Part shown: positions 32,528-44,516 of the stretch, piece by piece | How positions within the stretch are numbered: position 1 is the first letter of the stretch | Layout of the letters: each line of letters starts with the position of its first letter | Source: Endocalyx cinctus | Lineage: Eukaryota > Ascomycota > Sordariomycetes > Amphisphaeriales > Apiosporaceae | Length of the DNA stretch: 64,000 bases | Direction of reading: 5' to 3' | NCBI GenBank assembly: GCA_001600455.1 | Contig: BCKC01000006.1 | Span: forward strand, 3,224,001-3,288,000 | Made by a program: the position numbers and the translations under genes | Notes under the pieces: generated by a model | The model's input: the letters and a program-made list of their open reading frames with translations, nothing else | Told to the model about the DNA's origin: nothing | The model's database searches: none

Positions 32528-33519
32528 GAAGTGTCTGTATTATACGCAGACGGTATTCTCATCCTGGAGATATGAATTTGCTATAGATTTCTACACGTAA
32601 CGCGAGTATTTATGTACTTTTGGTCTTTCTTTCTCAGTTTTTGGTTTTACTTGATTTTATTTTGACATTTTTTATGTTTGTAAAGATGGATGGCCACTTT
32701 TCTTTAGTCGAAGATTTTGGTTAGATAGCTGAATACACTCTCTGAGTTTTGTTTTATTCGCCACGTTGCTTCTGATTACAAGTAATAAGCGGTAGATGCT
32801 AGTAGCGTCAATACATGAAAAGAAGAAGCGACTCATAAGTTTATGAAATATTAGACTGGAGGATGGATGTTTAGTTCTGTGGAAAGAGATAGTGGGATAT
32901 TAATGATGAGATTTGCCGTAACTCGACGGCAATTTCTGATGAGGTTGAATGACGGAGATTAACACCTACTCTCTCGAATAATTCGAAGGTACATTTGACA
33001 TATAAATAATTTGGACAACGACAGGATTGGATGTGTAGATATTTCCATATTTATCTTATTGGTACTTTTTAGTGACGACGCAAATATGAGGGATGAAAAG
33101 AGAAGTGATTCCAATATCTATTTATAAATTGGAATCTTGGAATTTATCGTATCACCTTCCACGCATCGATATCGATATTCAGAATTAACGGATTAAAACT
33201 GCCAACTGGATATTTCTATTGTACTTTCCTAATCATATAATTGTCTTGGACTATTGAGTAGGGAAAATACTTTTAATCCATTTCTCAATTCTTTCTCTCC
33301 CCTCTCTCTCTTCTTCTGTCCGTTATTATTCCCAATCATTTCTAGAACATCTTCTTCATATTTTCAGGTTAACCAAACTAATTCCACTACCATTCGTTAT
33401 TATTGCTCAGTCGTTTTTGGATTGATAAAATTATCTCATTCCATCTTCATTTTTCACACATCTTCTTCCATCTTTAATATTACTTGCTTTCATTGGTGTA
33501 GTGTTTCCAGTCAGGCACA
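32528..33519. other. Intergenic, no gene seen
   Basis: AT-rich, with a pyrimidine-rich stretch at 33280-33320 upstream of the next gene that may be its promoter or leader. Confidence 0.55.
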
Positions 33520-34419
33520 ATGTCTTCACGTACATACCATTTCCAAGACTCCTTCGATCACATCGTACCCCCGACGATACCTGAAGCGGAAAACGAAGAC
33601 ATTGAACCTGTACAGAATGATCCGGGAGCACCTCAAGAGCCAGCAGAAGCTGATGGAGCCCTTACCTTGCCTCGACACCTGTTTGCAACCAGCCCGAACC
33701 TACTCAACTTTTCTATGAGCTCCCTTACCATTTGCGATATCAACAACTCGGTCACCTTCTGCGCCTTCAAAAAACAACCCGGCAGCTTCGCCCCAGCCCA
33801 TATCGGATACAGAGATGGATTTATTCTGTATAACAGTCCGGACAACGGAGCCGTTCAAGTCTCCGCGGCGTGCTCGGCGCTGGTCTTACGGGCTAGCGAG
33901 TTTGACGCGAATAGTGCTATCTGGTTACGTCCTACCAGGGATGAAGAGGATGACGGCTGGAGCCGCGAGCTCATGCGCGCCGCCGTCGGAACCGATGGTC
34001 ACGTCTCTTATCACTTCGCCACCGACCTCTACCGCAGCAGGCAAGCCAGGGTCGAGACGTTCGAATGGCGAAAAGTGAGGACGGGTTTCAAGCACGGCGG
34101 CTACAGATTGTATCGCATCACCCCGGCGACGAGCGAAGAAATTCTAAATATGCCGGGCGGTGAACGACCGAATGCCCACTTCTGGGTCCCCCTCGCCAGC
34201 CTGAATTGGAAATCGTCTCTGGGAGGACGCTTCGGCAAAGCCGCTTTCAATCTAAGCTTTAACAGCAGAGTTGATAATCAGCTCTCGGGCCCGTGGGCAT
34301 TGCTAGTTCTCACCACGGCCGTACGTCTCTACTGGCTACGCGTTCACGGTCACATCGACAAGATGGGAGGTCCCCTCATGCATCGCCTTAAGCGTCTCCT
34401 GAGAAAAAAGAATGTCTAA
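33520..34419 (+). CDS. Hypothetical protein, possible tubby/LURP-one-like fold
   Basis: An intronless 299-aa protein. Residues 1-45 are acidic and disordered. The middle contains alternating beta-strand-like segments (SMSSLTICDINN, SVTFCAFKK, FILYNSP, VSYHFATDLYR, RVETFEWRKVR, GYRLYRITP) similar in rhythm to tubby C-terminal-like or LURP-one-related barrels. This fold suggestion is inference from pattern only. Near the C-terminus is a hydrophobic stretch (GPWALLVLTTAVRLYWL), then a very basic tail ending RLKRLLRKKNV, which may bind membranes. It has no signal peptide. Length and codon use support a real gene. Confidence 0.65.
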   Translation: MSSRTYHFQDSFDHIVPPTIPEAENEDIEPVQNDPGAPQEPAEADGALTLPRHLFATSPNLLNFSMSSLTICDINNSVTFCAFKKQPGSFAPAHIGYRDGFILYNSPDNGAVQVSAACSALVLRASEFDANSAIWLRPTRDEEDDGWSRELMRAAVGTDGHVSYHFATDLYRSRQARVETFEWRKVRTGFKHGGYRLYRITPATSEEILNMPGGERPNAHFWVPLASLNWKSSLGGRFGKAAFNLSFNSRVDNQLSGPWALLVLTTAVRLYWLRVHGHIDKMGGPLMHRLKRLLRKKNV

Positions 34420-35029
34420 TCATGATTGTTCACTTGAAATCTTTTTTTGCTCTTCGTTGAGCTAAATTGCTACCCATCAGCGTTTTCTTGATAGTTCACT
34501 AGCCAGCTTTAGTCAGATATTTGCTTCAATATAAAACCAGCGCAGCGAATGGTAGTCTGTTACTTACATTTTAATGCGTACCGTATTTGGGACGTCTATC
34601 TCTAGAATTCTCTTCCCAGTAAAGTATTTCTTCTATGTTACATGGAAGATACACGCTTCTATTAAAACTAGATATACGTGCTATTCACGCGGTCCGTCTT
34701 CGATCCGTCTTCGATAATACTATCTGAGATGAAGATAACGATGTGACTACACGCCTTTTTTTTTCTTGTTAGCTTCTATGTTAAGACGTGAATACTCCAT
34801 CGAATATGATAATAGTTGATTGAGCTATGAATCCGATGTAGCATGTCGAATAATTATTCGAACCAAGATACCGTCGATGGGAAAAATCAGTAATTGGTTA
34901 GTTAATACCTTAACTTGAAAATATTAGTGAGATCATTGAAGTTCAAAGTCATTAAAATATTAAGCCTTCTGTCTTCTCACGCAATTTATTATTGTTCAAT
35001 CCCCCTCCCCCCCCCCCCCCCCCCCCCCA

Positions 35030-35076
<47 letters not shown>

Positions 35077-35488
35077 AAAAAAAAAAAAACGGTAATGTTA
35101 TGGCTAAACAACAATAAATCGATTAGTGTTAGTCGCTTTCTACAGAAGTATGAGTAGAAAGATGTCTGTAGCAGTTGAAGCATTTTCCCGTGATTCGCTC
35201 CGTACCAATCGCTCCAAAAGGTTGGCCTGAAGTCGGGAAGTTTCATGTCTAGAAAGAAGAGGACCAGCATACATAGTTATCTGGTTCCTGAAATTAATAC
35301 ATCGCGGAGGCAGATTTTGTCTCTATATCTATCCCTTAGAAATTCTCACAACTAGTTATCTGCTTTCCATTTTCCATAATTAATTCGATGAACCATTATC
35401 ACGGCACTGATAAACGATAAATATCTAAAGATAATACCCATTCTAACTTTTATTAATTACCATATCCGACATCTGCAAAAAGTATCGT
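34420..35488. other. Intergenic with C-run/A-run
   Basis: No gene is seen. The long C tract followed by a long A tract (35001-35089) creates spurious poly-Gly, poly-Lys and poly-Phe frames that are not genes. Confidence 0.65.
35001..35089. repeat. Poly(C) tract joined to poly(A) tract
   Basis: About 28 bases that are nearly all C (one T) are followed by A, C and about 57 A residues with a single G. It is low-complexity sequence, either a real homopolymer junction or an assembly artefact. Confidence 0.85.
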
Positions 35489-36538
35489 CTATTCTTCCAC
35501 GCCAACCAGTTTCAAGCTCAAGTCCCATAACTTCTTCTCATTCTCGGGATCAAAGGCCCACTCGGCGTATCCGTAATCAGCAATATCGTAATTTGCCGGC
35601 GCCGGGCCGGCGATACTACAGCCCTCGAGGTAATACCCACCCTTCCCTTCCAAATCCTTAGCCAGGGCCGCCCAAACGCTCGTAGCGCATCCGACGTCGG
35701 CCGTACTCATGACCTTCTTGATCTTCGGGTGGACGTAAAAGTTCTTCTCGACCTCTTCCTGCCTATGTTTCTGCAGGCCGCTCTCCCAACCCCCCGGCAT
35801 GACCGAGTTGGCGTGTATCTTGCCCTTGGACCCGTACAGCCGCTCGACCTGGTTCGTGAACCAGATCTGGGCCGTCTTGGAGGACCCGTACGCCGCGTAC
35901 GGGTGGTAGTTCTTCTCGAACTGCAAATCCTCCCAGTTGACGTTGCCGAACCGGTGGCCCGAGGAGGAGACGTTGACGAGCCGGGACGCGAACGCGGGGG
36001 TCGACGACGCGAGCATGGCGTCCTTGAGCAGGTGAAAGAGGAGGAAGTGCGAGAGGTAGTTGGTCGAGAACTGGAGGTCGAACCCGTCGACGGTGGGGCC
36101 GCGCGTCCGCGGTCCCATGATCCCGGCGTTGCACACGAGCACGTGCAGCTTGGCGGAGAGGCGCGAGAACTCGGCCGCGCACGCGCGGACGGTCGAGAGG
36201 TCGGTTTGGTCCATGTACAGGACGTGCACCCTGCCCGTCTTCACGAGGTCCTCGCCGAGGGCGCCGCGGGCTCGGGCGACGTCGCGCGCCGTGCCGTAGA
36301 CGGTCGCGCCGGTCGCCGCGAGGGAGCGTACAGTCGACACGCCGGAACCGGAGGAGCAGCCCGTCACGAAGAATACTTTATCGGCCAGCTTGTTTTCGAG
36401 CTTCTCATTTTGTACGATTTCGAGGCCGGTCGGTCTAGGGTCGTCTTCTCCACTCCACGTCGACGGTAGGTTCTCCCACACGTATCGATGGGCGTAGGGT
36501 CCCGTAAGTGCAATTGCCTCGGTCGCGGTATAGGCCAT
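35489..36538 (-). CDS. Short-chain dehydrogenase/reductase
   Basis: An intronless 349-aa NAD(P)-dependent SDR of the fungal protochlorophyllide-reductase-like or retinol-dehydrogenase-like type. The Rossmann loop is TGCSSGSG at 59-66. The adenine-pocket Asp is in YMDQTDL. NAG is at 137-139. The catalytic Ser is in NVSSSGH (191-193), and Tyr217 with Lys221 lies in YGSSK. SNYLSHF-type helix residues (STNYLSHFLLF) are typical. A 50-residue N-terminal extension precedes the fold. The middle of the gene is much more GC-rich than its ends, which produces a 246-codon antisense frame with no family content. Substrate unknown. Confidence 0.93.
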   Translation of the reverse strand: MAYTATEAIALTGPYAHRYVWENLPSTWSGEDDPRPTGLEIVQNEKLENKLADKVFFVTGCSSGSGVSTVRSLAATGATVYGTARDVARARGALGEDLVKTGRVHVLYMDQTDLSTVRACAAEFSRLSAKLHVLVCNAGIMGPRTRGPTVDGFDLQFSTNYLSHFLLFHLLKDAMLASSTPAFASRLVNVSSSGHRFGNVNWEDLQFEKNYHPYAAYGSSKTAQIWFTNQVERLYGSKGKIHANSVMPGGWESGLQKHRQEEVEKNFYVHPKIKKVMSTADVGCATSVWAALAKDLEGKGGYYLEGCSIAGPAPANYDIADYGYAEWAFDPENEKKLWDLSLKLVGVEE

Positions 36539-38290
36539 AGTTCAATATCAAAAATGACTATACTTCTTTGTCTTCCATGCAAGTTATTTAACGATGTGCC
36601 AGAAGTGGGTTTTACTGCATCATTTAGCTCCAAAGAGAGCTTACCAAGAGCACTAAATAAATAATTCAGTCGCAGGTAGTCGCTATTATGATTATATAGG
36701 TGTTTTTCTTTTCCCTCTTTACAATTACTTACGCATTTAATGATTTAATACTTTCAATGCACACAGCTTAAACAAATTTCTTACTAATTTAACGATGATG
36801 GGAAAAGTCGCAGGATGATTTGCATTTCCTGCATCTAAGCTGCATCTCGTTACGACCCGCGAGACCCACCCTGTCGTTGTGGCTTACTTACTTCACGTTA
36901 CCTGTGACTTATTTTCCCTTGCACAATTTTATCTTTTCTCTCTATTTTAATTTCATCTGCTATAATTAATTTCCTCCATATATGGTGGGAAATCGCATTT
37001 ACAGCAGGTCCGTGAACATTTCAGACACATGTGGAACAATCAAATGAACGAAAGTAGGTTAGGTTATCTTCTCTATAGTTTTTCATCATCTCGGATGGTC
37101 TCGGTTTAAATAGACAGAAAGGGGCCTAGCCCCCCTTTAAACGCATATTCATGTATCCGGTCTCCACATGGCGGAATAAAGCATGGCTTGTGGGGATGAG
37201 AGCCGGTTGCTTAAGTGCCTTGCATCTTACTTGCCCGCGTAATATGATGTGAAAAGATTTGAACGACATCCTACTCGGTTACAATTTACGATACCTACAA
37301 ATTATGTCCATAGTTGAATTCACGCACTGACCTTATATAGGACCCTATATTTTTTCGAATATCTATTGAATGCATCCTTACGTTGCCATGCAGCATCTGA
37401 CAGATCATCAAAGGTCCTAAAAACGGGATGCGAGACGGGGGCTATAATCATTGCTTATGGGAGAATCCTAAGTAGCGTAATTATGCATTCGAATGGGCCG
37501 GAATGCTGGCAAGATAGAAGCTCAGATATAATTATCTTGATTAGGCAGCATAGTCGCCTATAGTTAACATGAATCAATGGCGTTATTTTAATTTTGCCCG
37601 ATATCTAGTTAGTATGTGTGTTAATATCAAAGTTTTTACACCGACCTCTCTACCAGGTACGGTATCACCTAGAGTCCTCAGCTCAATACCCAGAAATGGT
37701 GACACATGTGATGCTATGTTATATCCTTCATGACTTTTTTCGTTCCTATCAAAGGGTGCAAGGTGCTACAGTTTCCTTACATCGTGGATGTGACGATATT
37801 TGTCTTGAAAAGTCCAATTGCTTCATGTTTCAATGTAAGTAGTGGGGTAACAACCATCGATGGAAATCTACTCCACACCCCGCACCATGACGGCATACCG
37901 TGACATAAAGATTGCCGCAAGCTTACGAGCCGAGATTCCGTCGCTCTCCGGATGGGGGTAAGGAACCGTACTCTCCTCAATCTGTTCTAAGGTTGACTTC
38001 TAAAGGCAACCAGATAAATCATGGAAGCTAGAATGGATTAGTCCATTACTGCGCATATATATAGTTTATATAAGTTTTAGTTCATCGTAGACATACTTAT
38101 TTGCAGAGGCACCTTGCGCATTCATTACCGCGCGCATAATTAATATACCACGAGACCTTGAATGAATAAAGTCTATTTCTAAATAAGAATCAAAAAATTA
38201 AAGATATGAGAACCTGTAGAGCCAAGAATAGACCACATATTTTATTTATGTACCACGACCCGTCTCCAAATATCAACCGGCCTATCAAGC
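36539..38290. other. Intergenic, no gene seen
   Basis: 1.75 kb of AT-rich DNA between two minus-strand genes. It has several short frames without recognisable content and no RNA or repeat that could be supported. Confidence 0.55.
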
Positions 38291-39965
38291 TTATACCACC
38301 TCGGTTGACTTTTCATCCTTGGCATTATTCTCCCCCTCTATTTTCTCAGAGGTCTCATTTTCCGTACCCGAGTCTACGGCGGCTTCCTCCCTAACACTCG
38401 GGGTAGCGGATGTCTCGGATTTCTTTTTTGACTTAAGCCGCACATCCCAACCACCGCTCCACCCGAACCAACCGGGCTCGTGGGGGCCTTTCAGGGCAAG
38501 CAGGACCAAGCCGGCGCCCATCTGAGCGATGTTCAAACCGCTCGAGTACGTCCAACCGCCGCGCGCGTACAGGGCATTTCCCACGGCGGTACCGAACAGC
38601 TGGCCGGCGAAGGTGAAGACCATGTAGACGGAGTTGACCGCGTTCTGGGCCGACGGGTCGACGTTGGCGATGGCCATCCGGTTCGAGACGACGACGGTGT
38701 TCATGCCGAGGTCGCCGACGAAGGCCCAGACGACCGGACCGGCGAGCGAAAAGGTACCGACGAAGGTGCCGATCAGGATGGCCGCGAGCGTGAGCAGGTG
38801 CGCGATCACCTGCGTGCCCCAGGGGTCGATCCGCGACGTCAGCAGGCGCGAGATGACCGGGTTCAGGAAGACGGGCGAGATGCCGATGAGGGCGAAGAGG
38901 CCGATGGCGAGAGTCGATAGGTGGAAGACGTCGGCGAGCTGGAAGGTCAGCGTCGTCCAGAACGAGGTGAACATGCCCATGGTGAGGAAGGCGATCATCG
39001 AGTGCTGCGTCAAGGTAGGCTTGAGGAAGGGGAACTTCACGATCTTCCAGATAATGGCCGGATACGACGTGCCGGGACGAAGCACCGGATAGTCAGGCAT
39101 GAAAAAGTACAGCAACACTAAAATGACGACCTGGAGGCCGAAGGACATCCAGTAGACATTACGCCAAGAGGAGAACTGGCTGATGATGCCGCTTAGCAAT
39201 CGGGCGACGAGGATACCGAAGACGATGCCGGACATAACGATCGATATCATGGTCGCTCGATGCCGCTGCGGGGCGTACTGCACGCAGAGAGGAAACATCA
39301 ATTGCGGGGTGACGGTCAGTAGGCCTATAACGAAGGACAGTCCGAGAAAAGTAGGGAAGGACTTCGTCAAGGTGCACCCTAGCCACTAAAACATAACATT
39401 AGTTTCCGGCCAAGTGAAGTCGGCTGCCTTCTAATACGAAGAGCGATTTACGGTATTAATACATACTAGGAACGAAGTAGAGGCGACCAATACCAGAAGC
39501 ATAGGCCGCCTTTTTATGATGTCCCCCAACGGGATGACGAAGAACAATCCTAAGGCATACCCGGTCTGGAGCAAGGTGGGAATTTGTGACGACCGCTCAT
39601 ACGAGACGCCGAACTCGTTCGCCAAGACATTGAGGATTGGATGAGTATAGTACAAGTTTGCGACGGTGAAAGCGCACGTCTAAATCGAATTAAAAATGCG
39701 TTAAAATTGAAAATACGTATGAATATTTCTTCAAGAAACTTTTATATGAAAAAATATGAAAAAAAAAAAAAAAGAATTCACATACCACTCCGTATATGAT
39801 ACACATTCCCCAAGTCAGTTCGTGATCTCCTTCATGGTCCCATTCTAACCAGCTTGGCGTCCATAATTTACGGCTAAACCTTAACAAATCACGTACATGA
39901 ACGGATAAGGGACTCTTTTTCTTTTCTTCTTCGCGTGCATCCATTTCGAAATTATCGCTTGTCAT
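38291..39965 (-). CDS. MFS transporter, bacterial drug-efflux-like
   Basis: A 495-aa major-facilitator protein. Minus-strand exons are 39965-39786, 39679-39467 and 39385-38291, all in phase 0. Helix 1 reads TCAFTVANLYYTHPILNVLA, followed by FGVSYERSSQIPTLLQTGYALGL and VIPLGDIIKRRP. This pattern (YY.QPLL, then G.T.LGYALGL, then PLGD..RR) belongs to a group best known from bacterial efflux or sugar-efflux transporters and found patchily in fungi. The cytosolic N-terminus is basic and the C-terminal 60 residues are polar and acidic. There is no ATG further upstream in the frame than 39965. Intron 1 contains a CCACTCCGTA motif at its donor. The substrate is unknown. A bacterial origin of the family in fungi is possible but untested. 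Confidence 0.9.
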
Positions 39966-40748
39966 TTCATCGATTGACAAGGCAGGATTGAGCGACGAAA
40001 GATAAATCAATGATGAGGAAAATCAGAATAATCCATTACTTTCCGAAAGAAGAAAAAGTATTTAATTTTTTTTTTCCATCATGGCATATGGGTTAGACGA
40101 TTTCCCGATAAAAAATAAAAGTGGAATATGATAATTTTACGGGGATCTTTCTTATCTACCGTTCACCGATTGATTGGTTTACATTACCAACAATTCACCA
40201 ATATCGGATTTAAGTGAAGCATTCACGAATAACATATCGGATTTAAGTGCGTCATAGCATCATGAATAATGCGTATTTGCTCATAAGACGCATATCGTTT
40301 CCCTAGATGCTACTCCGGCACTCCGAATCAAATCAATTTCTATCGATTCACGAACGAGTCAGTCGAGTTAAAAAACTAGTATTAGAAATGGTTCAAACGA
40401 CTATAAATAAGGGCATATACCGCACTATAGTAATTAGAACTTATAGACGAGAACTTAGAAGACCCAATTGGTTATTATCCAGAGAAACGACCCATCCGAG
40501 AAACGTTCCGTCGTCAAGATAAGTCCGTCTCCGGTCACGGTGGAGGAGGATACAGTCAGATAAGCCGAATCCCCCGCATACGCAGATGCAATCAATCGCA
40601 CCAATGCGAAACTTATGGAAATATGTTCTAGTGTTACACCGTGATAACGATCAAGTAAAACATACTTATGCGAAACCGTTCGAATCTTAAAAATCACGTC
40701 CTTTCTCATTTGCGATTAATTGCTTACAGACTCAAGTATGCGCGCAAC

Positions 40749-40789
<41 letters not shown>

Positions 40790-41680
40790 CCCCTCCCTCC
40801 CTCGACATATATATGTAACATAGCAAGTGCTACTGTTTCGCACCATCACCTCCAACGGGGTTTTCATTCTCACTTGCCTCACTGTGCGTCAAAAAAACCA
40901 TGAAAGGGCCCTTTAAGCTATATGACAGATCAACAGAAGAGTGTATCTCGTTCAAATTAGGGAAGTCTTATATTCCGTAAGAATGAGCTAAAGTGGGTTG
41001 AACGTGGAGAAGTCATCCCTTTTCAGAGACCATTCAGTCCGACGGAGCAAGCGTCTTGGCCGTCCCAGCTTTACCGTCCCCCCATCCTATAACTTTATTC
41101 GGACCGCACCCAATAATTAAGGCTGTCAGTTCATACGCTATCCTGCTTTTAATAAGTGGAAATATATAATGAGGGTATAACGACACTCATCGGGATGGAC
41201 ATCCATTCTCATTCCCATAGACGACCTAAGATATGAATATGACTATCTTAGCATTTGATTCTAAATTGATTTCTTGTTCCCGTGATTTTCAGGTGAAATA
41301 AATATCGACGCGAGGTCGCGATTTACCGATAAAGCTAGATTACGTATCCATATGATTCAACCATAAATTTACTATAGATGATAATAAGCTTGAAGCTAAA
41401 CAGTTGTATGACTTCATCGTGATCGATACTCATTTCCCAAACAGGGATAAGTACTGTTTAGTACTTAGATATTGCAGCGTAGACGGCCATGAACAGTACA
41501 TATGCTGTCGCTGTGGGATTAATTGGTTATTATTTTTATTATTCCTCGAAAGTCACTTGCCATATTCTTTTCTCCTCATCCATCTATTCATTGGTGGATG
41601 TTGAGTAGACATCACCGTTGCTACGAGATTTTTGAAGTCATCAAAATCATCAGTTCTTTACGGAAACAAACTTCTCTGCC
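39966..41680. other. Intergenic with CA microsatellite
   Basis: Divergent promoter region. It contains a (CA)n tract at about 40752-40789 followed by a CCCTCC-rich patch, and a near-duplicated ATATCGGATTTAAGTG pair at 40202-40217 and 40233-40248. A minus-strand frame at 40455-40709 was not called. Confidence 0.55.
40752..40789. repeat. (CA)n microsatellite
   Basis: About 18-19 CA units, read directly. The exact ends are approximate. Confidence 0.9.
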
Positions 41681-42478
41681 ATGGCATCCGCATCGGCCGA
41701 AAACCAATCAGATACCCCCTCTCTCACCAAGAGCGACTCGGGCGTAGATCTCAGAAGCCACAAAGCCGCCCCCTCCACTAGTCCCGACGACGGCACGACT
41801 TCCCGCCCCATGCCCCTAGACGAGGCCATCCTGACGCGACACTCGACCCGCCTCTACCTCCCCAACCCCGTGCCCCGCACCCTCCTCGAAGACTGCCTCG
41901 AGCTAGCCACCCACTCGCCCTCCAACTCGAACACGCAAGCCTGGCGGCTCTTCATCGTCCAAGGGCCCGCCCTCGAGCGCCTCAAGCGAGCGCTCACGAC
42001 CGAAGCGTCCGAGGGGGCCGAAAACCACAATAACCCGCCGCAGATTCCGGACCTGCCGCAGCCGTTCCGGCGGTACCGGTCCGAGCTGGGAAAGCTCGTG
42101 TACGGCGACGGGTGGGGGATCCCGCGCGAGGACGCCGAGGCGCGGCAGGCCGCGCGGCTCCGGAATTTCGAGTTCTTCGGCGCGCCCGTCGGCGTCGTCG
42201 TCTGCATGAGCGTCGATCTGCCCGGCCGGGCCGCGTGCAGCGTCGGCATGTACCTGCAGACTTTTTTGTTGGCCTTGACGGAGAGGGGGATCGGGAGTTG
42301 CGTCCAGGTCAGCATCGCGGGGTATCCGGAGGTGGTAAAAAAGACGGTGGGGATCCCGGACGATATGACGGTCCTTTGCGGCGTCGCCGTGGGGTACGAG
42401 AATAGCGATGCGGGGGTTAATAAGGTGAGGAGCGGAAGGGAGGATGTGGGGAAAACGACGGTCTGGGTCAATGAATAA
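41681..42478 (+). CDS. Nitroreductase-family flavoprotein
   Basis: An intronless 265-aa FMN-dependent nitroreductase. Residues 1-43 are a polar, disordered extension. The fold starts with PLDEAILTRHSTRLYLPNPV (the RxSxR FMN-phosphate motif appears as RHSTRLY). It continues with LATHSPSNSNTQAWRLFIV, the conserved P.S.NTQPW region with Ala for Pro. The C-terminal part has YLQTFLLALTERGIGSCVQ and IPDDMTVLCGVAVGYEN. Such enzymes reduce nitro groups, quinones or unsaturated substrates with NAD(P)H. No targeting signal is present. The centre of the gene is very GC-rich. Confidence 0.93.
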   Translation: MASASAENQSDTPSLTKSDSGVDLRSHKAAPSTSPDDGTTSRPMPLDEAILTRHSTRLYLPNPVPRTLLEDCLELATHSPSNSNTQAWRLFIVQGPALERLKRALTTEASEGAENHNNPPQIPDLPQPFRRYRSELGKLVYGDGWGIPREDAEARQAARLRNFEFFGAPVGVVVCMSVDLPGRAACSVGMYLQTFLLALTERGIGSCVQVSIAGYPEVVKKTVGIPDDMTVLCGVAVGYENSDAGVNKVRSGREDVGKTTVWVNE

Positions 42479-44516
42479 ATGATATGTGCATCTATAATGC
42501 TCAACTTAACGGTAAATATTTGAAAATATACAAATTCGCTGCTTTAACAAGGTTTTCTGGATTTCCATCGTCTATCTAGGGGTCAATCCTAGTACTTGGA
42601 CCTATCCGCGAGGAAAAAACTAGAAAAAGAAAAACGCCCCTTCATCTCATACTGTACTGCGGACTTTTAATTCTTACAATGGTACGATAGATTAGTTGAA
42701 GATGGTGAGGTCGAATATTAGACGAATTAGGAAGAGTTGCTGTGTATCTATTAGAAGCCGTCTAATAGCAGCGAGCATCACATTTCTAGGTAAATGTCCG
42801 TCATCGCGCTACATATCACAAGACCTTATTGAGGTCAGTCTAGTGGTGTACACATCTACTTAAGGCATTATCATCGATTAGAAATAATTACATTAAAATA
42901 GCCAGTGGGAGAAAAAAGTGGGAGAATAACAGCTCTCTTATTAGTTGCATATCGACTCGGTATTATGGTATTACATCATGAAACTTCCTCTCGGTCACTG
43001 TCGATACAGTCGGGAATTTTACCGTAGTTAAGGGGAAGAACATAATATGTTCATAAATGCGAAAAGAAGTCTGGATAATTAACCAGCAGATATTTACAAC
43101 CAACAATTAGTCTTGTTAGTAATATGCAAACAAATACGCACGGCCAAGCTGAACGCACCCCGGTCTCGGATTGCCGGGGAAGCGATTCTCGCATATGTAG
43201 GCGCCGAGTACGGTATACCAAACCGTAAAACGACAATGCAGATCTATCACGTTGCATACATATCAGAACAAGAATGTTTTAGAAGCATATGCGAGTAAAA
43301 AATAATCATATGCCTATGTAGTATTATGTCCTAGGCAGCCAGGGTAGTACTCGACGTTATTACTGAAATTCTCCCTTACCTCGTCCTCTTTGACTACCAA
43401 CAGCCAATCTCAACTCAAGATAGCCGACCTCTTCCCACGTTTGGCATGCCACTTGATCCGCCGACGGTGTTTTTATGATTCAATGGCTTCAGTGAAAAGC
43501 TAAGCGTATATACATTGTAATCATTTCCATGTAAAAATAAAGAATTATGTAAAGTATGCGTAACCGTAGTAGTACTCTTACTGTACTCTGGGCCATACTT
43601 CAATTGCGTGATTAGCCACAAACGGCAAGAGATACAGTATTTGAAAGATTGCATTTCGATTTATCTTCTCAGGGCCTCTGCTTGGCCTGCCAATTAATGA
43701 GCATGCTATAATTCCATCACCAACAGTGCATTCTCTCTTTTTACTTACCGTTTCTGGTCACCAACTTGCATTTGCCCATCCCACCGCATAGGATAAGCAG
43801 ATTTTCTGCTCTCGAGCTCAAACAAATGGAGATTTCAAGTTGGAAACACCAGCATCTCTGCGATTCAGAAACATTATTGCCAAGGTAACGTATGCCCGGA
43901 TTTACATGACCCTGGTCTCGGCGTTAAATTAGAGATTTTGGATATGATTACCGTAGGATTTCAAGCCAACTTACCAATTTTCTAATTACCTACCCCTTAA
44001 CATTGCTTACATGTTATTCTTCTTACAAACAACAACTAGCTTACTTAGTCATTTTCGTATCACAATTGGTAATCCAACGTAGTACGGGAAACGAGCCGCC
44101 TGGTCACCGGGAAGCCGTTGTAAGTTGTTTCCTTTACATCCACCCCAATGTGAGCACGTATGCGTATGTTCTCAATAGTGTTTTAATCGGCATCGAGAGG
44201 GATGCTCCTTGCTTCCATCTGAAAGCGCCCGTGATCTGGCTCAATCCTGTCAAATCTGGGGTGAAATTAGTAAAATGGCCTTCCGCGACCGTCCGGTCCT
44301 ACCGTACTCCTACGATGATTACTATTTATGAGTAGATGAATATAAAAGGGGCACGGCGCCCGTTTATTTGTTCGCACCGGATCGTCGTAATTATTGAGCG
44401 ATTTAATTGAGATATACAATCTACTTTGATATTAAGCGAATGATAAAACATTTCCCTCAAATTAATTTTATCCTGGCGCCGAACATCATATCCTCTAGCT
44501 GACGCGAGTAGCCGCT
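42479..44516. other. Intergenic, no gene seen
   Basis: 2 kb upstream of the FAD monooxygenase. A 110-codon frame at 44003-44335 has no recognisable content and no gene-like codon use. The TATA box at 44341 probably serves the monooxygenase. Confidence 0.5.
44341..44346 (+). promoter_or_regulatory. TATA box of FAD monooxygenase
   Basis: TATAAA followed by AGGGGCACGGCGCC, 176 bp upstream of the ATG at 44517. Confidence 0.5.

Noticed and set aside
34915..35270. Poly-Lys, poly-Gly and poly-Phe proteins
   Set aside because: Translation of homopolymer tracts, not genes.
35729..36469. 246-codon plus-strand frame opposite the SDR gene
   Set aside because: It is low in complexity (Arg/Glu/Val-rich), has no motif, and is explained by the GC-rich third positions of the SDR gene on the other strand.
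40455..40709. 84-codon minus-strand frame
   Set aside because: The composition is protein-like, but no ATG context, partner exon or family could be found.
44003..44335. 110-codon plus-strand frame upstream of the FAD monooxygenase
   Set aside because: No motif, no gene-like codon bias, and it overlaps the presumed promoter.
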